Below are positions 57,841-64,000 of a DNA stretch of 64,000 nucleotides, piece after piece (position 1 is the first letter of the stretch; each line of letters opens with the position of its first letter). A program made the translations under genes and the position numbers. The notes under the pieces were generated by a model. The model ran no database searches and had not been told where the DNA came from. It saw only the letters and a program-made list of their open reading frames with translations. The DNA lies in contig NZ_QCYG01000001.1 of assembly GCF_003072065.1 (NCBI RefSeq), positions 62,001-126,000 on the forward strand. Direction: 5' to 3'. This DNA is from Thalassorhabdomicrobium marinisediminis (lineage in GTDB: Bacteria > Pseudomonadota > Alphaproteobacteria > Rhodobacterales > Rhodobacteraceae).

Positions 57841-58437
57841 ATGGCGACAACGATGAACAAACCGGCGCTGGCGGAGATTTTCGGGCCCACCGAAGGCTCG
57901 GCCTTGCGGATCAAACAGGCCGCGCTGGTGGCATTGGGCATCGCGGCGCTGGCGCTTTGCGCAAAGGTGCAGTTCTTCCTGCCGGGCAATCCGGTTCCGG
58001 TGACGTTGACGACCTTCGGCGTGCTGACGATCGGCGCGGCCTATGGCGCGCGTCTGGGTCTGGTGACGGTTCTGGGCTATCTGGCGCTGGGCGCCATGGG
58101 GGCGAGCGTTTTTGCCGGCGAAGAAGCTGGCCTGACCTACTTCATGGGTGGCACCGGCGGCTACCTGCTGGGCTATGCGCTGGCGGCGGCCGCCCTGGGC
58201 CATGCGGCGCGGATCGGCTGGGACCGCAACGTGGCGCTGATGGCGCTGGCGATGCTGATCGGCAACGCGCTGATCTACGTGCCCGGCCTTTTGTGGCTGA
58301 ACGGTTTCGCCGAAAGCTGGTCGCAGACGCTGGCATGGGGCCTGACGCCGTTCCTCGTCGGGGACGCGCTCAAGCTGGCGCTGGCGGCACTGATCCTGCC
58401 CATGGTGTGGAAGCTGGTAGGCAAGGCCCGCGGCTGA
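57841..58437 (+). CDS. bioY: Biotin transporter BioY
   Basis: Six-helix S-component of the biotin ECF transporter, able to take up biotin alone in some alphaproteobacteria. The 198-aa protein has the VPVTLTTFGVLTIGAAYG region, GAMGASVF and GGTGGYLLGY of BioY. AAAGGAG precedes the ATG. No bioM or bioN gene is nearby. A strong terminator follows. Confidence 0.93.
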   Translation: MATTMNKPALAEIFGPTEGSALRIKQAALVALGIAALALCAKVQFFLPGNPVPVTLTTFGVLTIGAAYGARLGLVTVLGYLALGAMGASVFAGEEAGLTYFMGGTGGYLLGYALAAAALGHAARIGWDRNVALMALAMLIGNALIYVPGLLWLNGFAESWSQTLAWGLTPFLVGDALKLALAALILPMVWKLVGKARG

Positions 58438-58458
58438 CCGCGGCAGCAGACCGAATTG

Positions 58459-58491
58459 AAAGGCGCGGGGCGAGGGCTCCGCGCCTTTTTT
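58459..58491 (+). terminator. Rho-independent terminator of bioY
   Basis: AAAGGCGCGG (58459-58468) and CCGCGCCTTT (58479-58488) form the stem, followed by T to 58491 (TTTTTT). It begins 21 bp past the bioY stop. Confidence 0.9.
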
Positions 58492-58543
58492 GTTGCTTGG
58501 GTGTCGGGGATGGGGCCGCGGGCGGGATCGCGTGCTTAGACCT

Positions 58544-58580
58544 GCGCCTCCGGCGGGGATATTTGACAAGCAAAGATGGG
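58544..58580. repeat. Dispersed intergenic repeat, copy 2
   Basis: A 37-bp element nearly the same as 25323-25360: identical through GCGCCTCCGGCGGGGATATT, then TGACAAGCAAAGATG against TGAAGAAGCAAAGATG. It lies between the convergent bioY and hydrolase-OsmC genes. Confidence 0.85.
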
Positions 58581-58581
58581 G

Positions 58582-59790
58582 TCAGGCGAGCTTTGTTTCG
58601 ATGTGGCTGGTGCGCTCTAAGGTCTGGTGCACAGGGCAGCGGTCGGCAATCTCGCGCAGGCGCTGGCGTTGAGCGTCGTCAAGCGCGCCCTCAAGGTGGA
58701 TGGTGCGTTTGAAGCTGTCGATCTTCGCCTCGGTCTTGCTGCTTGCGTCCTGTCCGTGGACCTTGTCATGCACCACGTCGACGCTGACATGGGTGAGCGG
58801 CCAGCCCTTGCGGCGGGCATACATGCGGATCGTCATGGAGGTGCAGGCCCCCAGACCCGCCGAGAGCAAGCCGTAAGGCGTAAGCCCCTGATTGGTGCCG
58901 CCATAGGCTTCGGGTTCGTCCGCAAGAATGTGGTGCGGGCCGGACTGGACGTCCTGCAAGAAACCGTCGGGGTCGGATTCAGACACCCGCAGCACCCCTT
59001 CCGGCGCGCCCACGGGCGGTGCGGGGCGGTGCAGGGCGATATATTTCCCGGCCCATGCGGCGATCACGGCGGCGGCGTATTCGGCATCGTCTGCCGCGGT
59101 CAGCAGGTGGTCGGCATCGTCGAGGGTCACGAAACTCTTGGGGTGTTTCGCAGCCAGAAAAATCTGCGAGGCATTGTCGATAGAGACCGAGGCATCGCCC
59201 GGCGCGTGCAGCACCAGAAGCGCGGCCCCGAGGTCGCGGATCGCGGGGGCAAGCTCACCCTGCGCGATGTCGTCCAGAAAGGCCTTCGAGATGCGGAACG
59301 GCCGCCCCCCGAGCGAGACTTCGGCCACGCCTTCGCGCAGGATGTCCGGCAGGCTGTCGTCGAACTGCGTGGTGACATGGGCCGGATCGAAGGGGGCGGC
59401 GATGGTAACGACGCCTTTGATCCCGCTCAAGTCAGGAGCAGCCTTGAGCACGGCCGCGCCGCCCAGCGAATGGCCGATCAGCAGCGCGGGCGCCATGTCG
59501 CGCGCGGCCAATGCCGCGCAGGCGGCTTTCAGGTCGGCGACGTTGGTGGTGAAGGTCGTGTTCTCGAATTCCCCCGCCGAATGGCCCAGCCCGGTGAAGT
59601 CGAACCGCAGCACAGCGATGCCCAAAGCGGCCAGACGCGCGGCGATGCGGCGGGCGGCGGCGATGTCCTTGGAGCAGGTGAAACAATGGGCGAAAAGTGC
59701 CGTCGCCAAATGCGGTCCGTCGGGGCGGTCAAGGCGGGCGTCAAGGTCTTGGCCATCGTGACCGGGGAAGGTAAAGCGTTCGGTGGGCAT
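58582..59790 (-). CDS. Alpha/beta hydrolase - OsmC fusion protein
   Basis: Bifunctional 402-aa protein. Residues 1 to about 250 are an alpha/beta hydrolase with [13 protein letters not shown] (nucleophile Ser) and DHLLTAADD near the catalytic His; about 265-402 are an OsmC-type domain with [21 protein letters not shown] and RCPVHQTL, the two peroxidatic/resolving cysteines. Such fusions are known and are thought to act on lipid or organic hydroperoxides; the hydrolase substrate is unknown. Confidence 0.93.
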   Translation of the reverse strand: MPTERFTFPGHDGQDLDARLDRPDGPHLATALFAHCFTCSKDIAAARRIAARLAALGIAVLRFDFTGLGHSAGEFENTTFTTNVADLKAACAALAARDMAPALLIGHSLGGAAVLKAAPDLSGIKGVVTIAAPFDPAHVTTQFDDSLPDILREGVAEVSLGGRPFRISKAFLDDIAQGELAPAIRDLGAALLVLHAPGDASVSIDNASQIFLAAKHPKSFVTLDDADHLLTAADDAEYAAAVIAAWAGKYIALHRPAPPVGAPEGVLRVSESDPDGFLQDVQSGPHHILADEPEAYGGTNQGLTPYGLLSAGLGACTSMTIRMYARRKGWPLTHVSVDVVHDKVHGQDASSKTEAKIDSFKRTIHLEGALDDAQRQRLREIADRCPVHQTLERTSHIETKLA

Positions 59791-59888
59791 GCGACTTCCT
59801 TGCTGTTTTGTCCAAGGTGGACGCCGGGGTCATGGGCTGCAAGGCATGTTGCAAGGATGTGACGGAAGCGTCACGGGAAGGTGAGACG

Positions 59889-60760
59889 ATGGGGTATTGG
59901 ATCGGGCGCGGGTTTGTCGTCGCCGCGGCGGTGGTTCTTGCGGCGTCCTTCGCGGGGGACCTGCATCCCTTGGCGACAGTCTGGCGGTGTTCCGGCCAGT
60001 GGTGCTGACCGGCGCCGCGCTGGTGGCGCTGGCGGTCTGGCGCTGGACCGGGGCGCGGCTTCTGGCTGTTGCAGTGGTGGTGGTGGCGCTGTGGCACGGG
60101 GCGGGGATCCTGCGCACCGGCCCGCTGCCCGAGGGGCCAGCCGATCTGGTGCTGTATCAAAAGAACATGCTGTATCGCCCTGCGGACCGCGGCCCCCTGG
60201 CCGAGGATATCCGCGCAACGGGCGCCGATCTGGTGACCCTGCAAGAGGTGAGCCCCGCCAACCGCCCCATGCTCGACGCCTTGCGCGACACGTTTCCCCA
60301 TCAGCTGCTGTGCGGCGAGAGCGAAGTGGGCGGCGTCGTCATCCTGTCGCGCACACCGCTGGCTGATGAGCGCTGTTCCGAACGGTTCGGCGTGGCGCGG
60401 GCGGTAACCCGGATCGACGGCCAGCCGCTGCAGGTGATCGCCCTGCATCTGCCCTGGCCCTGGCCGATGGCGCAACAGGAGCTTGCGCAAGAATATGTGG
60501 CTGACATGGCGCCCTTGCCGGACGGGCCGACCGTGGTGGGGGGCGATTTCAACATGGTCGCCTCGGGGCGCAGTCTGGCGTGGGTCGAAGCGGCGACGGG
60601 CACGACGCGGGTCGGGCCGCTGGTGCGCACCTTCAGCCTGAAGGGCTATCCGCTGGGAATCGACCATATTCTGGCCACCGGGGGGACGGCGCGGCTGTCG
60701 GTGCGGCCAAAACTGGGGTCCGATCACTACGGTCTGGCGGCGGAAATCCGGTTTCCTTGA
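59889..60760 (+). CDS. Endonuclease/exonuclease/phosphatase family protein, frameshifted N-terminus
   Basis: EEP-superfamily phosphodiesterase with membrane-anchoring N-terminus. The catalytic part is intact: LVLYQKNMLYR, LQEVSPAN (metal Glu), VVGGDFNM and LGSDHYGL. The natural start is ATG 59889 after GGAAGG, reading MGYWIGRGFVVAAAVVLAAS..., but that frame stops at 60008. Near 59972 the expected HPLGDSLAVFR needs GGG where GG is present, so a one-base loss splits it. A shorter product from GTG 59987 or 60002 remains possible. Pseudogene, sequencing error or shorter gene. Confidence 0.75.
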
Positions 60761-60778
60761 GGCGTTTGGGCGTACGCG

Positions 60779-61072
60779 TCACGCCAGCATCACAACAAGC
60801 GCACCCAGCAGCCCCGCGCAGACGGCTTTGCGCCAGGTCGCGGCCAGCACCCAGCGCAGCGGGTCGAGTGCAATGTCGCCCAGGCTGCGCACGCTGTCCG
60901 CACCGGGAAACGGCTGGGCCTTCGGCGCCTCGCGCGATTGCCAGGCGGCCGGCATCGATGACGCGCCGGACGCCACGGCCGATGCGGGCCGGTCGCCCAT
61001 CCGGTGGGCGCCGAAGCTGAAGGTATGGGACATGCGCGACGGATCGGGCGCGGGTTTGTTGTGCTGGGTCAT
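60779..61072 (-). CDS. Small C-tail membrane protein, unknown
   Basis: 97-aa protein with a flexible Ala/Ser/Pro-rich N-terminus and a single hydrophobic segment at the very end (AVCAGLLGALVVMLA). AAGGA lies eight bases before the ATG, which argues for a real gene. No family recognised. Confidence 0.6.
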   Translation of the reverse strand: MTQHNKPAPDPSRMSHTFSFGAHRMGDRPASAVASGASSMPAAWQSREAPKAQPFPGADSVRSLGDIALDPLRWVLAATWRKAVCAGLLGALVVMLA

Positions 61073-61180
61073 GGGGCGATCCTTGCCCCGATTGGCGTCA
61101 AAGTTAGGTTAACAGCGCGAAAAATTTGTGCCGTATTCATGGCAGGAATGGGACGTGTTCCGCCCGGTGGGGGGCATAGA

Positions 61181-61205
61181 AAAGGGCGCCACGGGGGCGC
61201 CCTTT
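61181..61205 (-). terminator. Terminator of glnA
   Basis: AAAGGGCGCC and GGCGCCCTTT form a perfect 10-bp stem around a 5-base loop, and TTTTCTATG follows on the minus strand, 20 bp past the glnA stop. Confidence 0.85.
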
Positions 61206-61224
61206 GGTGGTGGTCTGATATGCG

Positions 61225-62631
61225 TTAGCAGCTGTAATACAGTTTGAACTCAACGGGATGGGGCGTGTGCTCGTATTCGTAGACCTCTTCCCACTTCAGA
61301 TCGATGTAGCCCTGCAACTGCTCTTTGGTGAAAACGTCGCCTTGCAGCAGGAAGTCCATGTCCGCCTCAAGCGCTTCCAAAGCCTCCCGCAGGGAGCCGC
61401 AGACCGTCGGGATGTCGGCCAGTTCTTCCGGCGGCAGGTCGTAGAGGTCCTTGTCCGAAGCCGGGCCCGGATCGATCTTGTTCTTGATCCCGTCAAGTCC
61501 GGCCATGAGCAGGGCGGCAAAGCACAGATAGGGGTTCGCCGTGGGATCGGGAAAACGTGCCTCTACCCGCTTTGCCTTGGGGCTTTCGGTCCATGGAATG
61601 CGCACGCAGCCCGAGCGGTTGGATGCGGAATAGGCCCGCAGCACCGGCGCCTCGAACCCCGGGATCAGCCGCTTGTAGCTGTTGGTCGAGGGGTTGGTGA
61701 TCGCGTTGAGCGCCTTGGCATGCTTGAGGACGCCGCCGATGAAATAGAGCGCTTCCTGGCTCAGATCGGCATATTTGTCGCCTGCGAACAACGGCTTGCC
61801 GTCCTTCCAGATCGACATGTTCACGTGCATGCCCGAGCCGTTGTCGCCAGCGATGGGCTTGGGCATGAAGGTTGCCGACTTGCCATAGGCCTGTGCGACA
61901 TTGTGCACGATGTATTTGAACTTCTGCTGCTCGTCGGCCTGTTTGGTCAGCGTGCCGAAGATCAGCCCCAGCTCGTGCTGGCAGGACGCAACCTCATGGT
62001 GGTGCTTGTCGACCTTCATGCCCAACCGCTTCATGGTTGAGAGCATTTCCGAGCGGATGTCTTGAGCATCGTCGATGGGGTTCACGGGGAAATAGCCGCC
62101 CTTGACGCCGGGGCGGTGGCCGGTGTTGCCCATCTCGTATTCGGTGTCGGTGTTCCAGCTCGCATCGATGGCGTCGACCTCATAGGCGACCTTGTTGATG
62201 CCGACCTTGTAGCGCACATCGTCGAACAGGAAGAACTCGGCCTCGGGCCCCCAGTAGGAGACATCGCCGATTCCGGTCGAAATCAGATAGGCCTCGGCGC
62301 GTTCGGCGGTGCCGCGGGGGTCGCGGTCATAGCTCTCGCCCGTGTCCGGCTCGACGACCGAGCAATGGATGCACAGGGTTTTTTCCGCATAGAACGGATC
62401 GACATAGGCGCTCGACGCGTCGGGCATCAGCTTCATGTCGGAATCGTTGATCGCCTTCCAACCGGCGATGGAGGAGCCGTCGAACATGAAGCCCTCTTCG
62501 AGGAAATCCTCATCCACTTCGTCGCTCACCAATGTCACGTGCTGCAACTTGCCGCGCGGATCGGTGAACCGGATATCGACGAATTCGATACCCTCGTCCT
62601 TGATCATTTTGACGATGTCTTTGTTTTCCAT
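61225..62631 (-). CDS. glnA: Glutamine synthetase type I
   Basis: Makes glutamine from glutamate, ammonia and ATP; the main ammonia-assimilating enzyme. The 468-aa protein has [29 protein letters not shown], the flexible loop and NRSGCVRIP, and ends [16 protein letters not shown] carries the adenylylation tyrosine, so it should be regulated by GlnE. It follows glnB by 36 bp and is transcribed with it. Confidence 0.97.
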   Translation of the reverse strand: MENKDIVKMIKDEGIEFVDIRFTDPRGKLQHVTLVSDEVDEDFLEEGFMFDGSSIAGWKAINDSDMKLMPDASSAYVDPFYAEKTLCIHCSVVEPDTGESYDRDPRGTAERAEAYLISTGIGDVSYWGPEAEFFLFDDVRYKVGINKVAYEVDAIDASWNTDTEYEMGNTGHRPGVKGGYFPVNPIDDAQDIRSEMLSTMKRLGMKVDKHHHEVASCQHELGLIFGTLTKQADEQQKFKYIVHNVAQAYGKSATFMPKPIAGDNGSGMHVNMSIWKDGKPLFAGDKYADLSQEALYFIGGVLKHAKALNAITNPSTNSYKRLIPGFEAPVLRAYSASNRSGCVRIPWTESPKAKRVEARFPDPTANPYLCFAALLMAGLDGIKNKIDPGPASDKDLYDLPPEELADIPTVCGSLREALEALEADMDFLLQGDVFTKEQLQGYIDLKWEEVYEYEHTPHPVEFKLYYSC

Positions 62632-62667
62632 GTCAGGTGTCTTTCTGTGTGGGGAAATGGGGGGCGG

Positions 62668-63171
<504 letters not shown>

Positions 63172-63235
63172 TTAGCCGATGGTTGAAATGCAGCCGGGCG
63201 GCGATACCATTTTGCCAGCACGGGAAAGGGGCACC

Positions 63236-64000
63236 ATGGGCCAGACGATCAAGACGCTAGACCGCGACGACATCCTTACAGCAGGCCTCGGCAAGCATTC
63301 GGGGCATAAATACGACTACGGGCATGCGCTGGTCCTGTCGGGCGGCGCCGGGCGCAGCGGCGCGGCGCGGTTGGCGGCGCGCGCGGCGCTGCGGGTCGGG
63401 GCCGGGGCGGTGACCCTTGGCGTGCCGCCCAGTGCCCAGCTTGAGGTGGCGATGCAGGTCACGGCGGTCATGCTGCAACGGGTGGCCGACGCTGCGGCGC
63501 TTGCGGATGTGCTGCGTGACGACCGGCTTAATGCGCTTTGTCTTGGTCCGGGCTTCGGCCTGTCCGACCGGGAAGAGGCTTTGGTCGAGACGGCGCTGGC
63601 CTCGGGTCGGGCCTGCGTGCTCGACGCGGATGCGCTTACGTTGCTGGCCCGCTCGGACGCGCTCTTCGACAGGTTACACGAGGCATGTGTGCTCACCCCC
63701 CATGGCGGCGAGTTCGCGCGGCTGTTCCCGGATCTGGCGCAAGCGCTAGACCGCGGCACCTGCGACAAACCCGATGCGACCCGCGCCGCTGCAAAGCGGG
63801 CCGGCTGCACGGTTTTGCTCAAAGGTCCGCAGACCGTGATTGCCGACGCTGCGGGGGCCTGCGCGATCAATGACAGCACCGGCGCGCGGGCGACGCCGTG
63901 GCTCGCCACCGCAGGGGCAGGGGATGTCCTTTCGGGGGTGATCACGGGGTTGCTGGCACGGGGGCAACCGCCCTTTGACGCTGCCGGGCTGGGCGCATGG
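63236..64000 (+). CDS. nnrD: ADP-dependent NAD(P)HX dehydratase (3' end outside window)
   Basis: Repairs hydrated NADH/NADPH. The open 255-codon frame runs off the window. It holds the ribokinase-like YjeF_C domain: HKYDYGHALVLSGGAGRSGAARLAARAALRVGAG, LGPGFG, VLDADALTLL, TPHGGEFARLF and GAGDVLSGVITG (catalytic Asp). GGAAAGGGG precedes ATG 63236. No epimerase (YjeF_N) domain is encoded upstream, so this is the separate dehydratase rather than the usual two-domain fusion. Divergent from glnB. Confidence 0.9.
   Translation, partial: MGQTIKTLDRDDILTAGLGKHSGHKYDYGHALVLSGGAGRSGAARLAARAALRVGAGAVTLGVPPSAQLEVAMQVTAVMLQRVADAAALADVLRDDRLNALCLGPGFGLSDREEALVETALASGRACVLDADALTLLARSDALFDRLHEACVLTPHGGEFARLFPDLAQALDRGTCDKPDATRAAAKRAGCTVLLKGPQTVIADAAGACAINDSTGARATPWLATAGAGDVLSGVITGLLARGQPPFDAAGLGAW

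Overview
The window is a gene-dense, GC-rich (about 63-65% by eye) chromosomal segment that reads as an alphaproteobacterium of the Rhodobacterales (Roseobacter/Rhodobacter group). Signs of this are a lone fliG, a Hint-domain secreted-type protein, glnB-glnA, tatABC followed by a DUF815 ATPase, surE-pcm-nlpD, ccmABCDG, a fused secDF, and an intergenic repeat I recall as common in roseobacters. No rRNA, tRNA, CRISPR array, insertion sequence or prophage was recognised. Almost all of it is core housekeeping DNA; neighbouring genes often overlap by ATGA or GTGA and so look translationally coupled.

Layout. 1-6.2 kb: RNase J (5' end outside the window), DEAD-box helicase, OsmC protein, small exported protein, release factor 3. 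6.2-10 kb: Hint-domain protein, atypical SDR, orphan ABC ATPase, YafY-type regulator with a striking TGTCA repeat array upstream. 10-16.8 kb: tatABC plus DUF815 ATPase, convergent with surE-pcm-nlpD; an SDR and a small protein. 16.9-22.4 kb: cvpA-purF, radA, a Tat-lipoprotein hydrolase, a membrane coiled-coil protein. 22.7-28.8 kb: alr-mlaE-mlaF, dnaB, pyrC-pyrE. 29-33.8 kb: small membrane protein, uncharacterised protein, glutaryl-CoA-type dehydrogenase, Atm1-type ABC exporter. 33.9-40.9 kb: yfgM-like, bamB and der (the Escherichia coli order), TspO-like protein, DUF2235 hydrolase, serS. 41-48.7 kb: yajC, secDF, Mth938-like protein, ccmABCDG and a phosphomannomutase. 48.9-53.7 kb: acnA, DUF1223 protein, fliG. 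53.8-55.9 kb: a quorum-sensing island. 55.9-64 kb: purB, small protein, bioY, hydrolase-OsmC fusion, a frameshifted EEP-family gene, glnB-glnA, and NAD(P)HX dehydratase cut by the window end.

The most interesting region is 53.8-55.9 kb. A LuxI-type AHL synthase lies downstream of a LuxR regulator. Divergent from that regulator is a second LuxR-like protein that keeps all the ligand-pocket residues but has no DNA-binding domain. A perfect 18-bp lux/tra-box-like dyad sits in the shared promoter region, and the stretch is visibly more AT-rich than its flanks. This arrangement suggests a signal-binding antagonist or sink built into the circuit.

Functional themes are envelope biogenesis and protein export (Tat, SecDF-YajC, BamB/YfgM, Mla, NlpD), cytochrome c maturation, nucleotide synthesis (purF, purB, pyrC, pyrE), nitrogen regulation (glnB/glnA) and RNA/translation factors (RNase J, DEAD helicase, RF3, Der, SerS).
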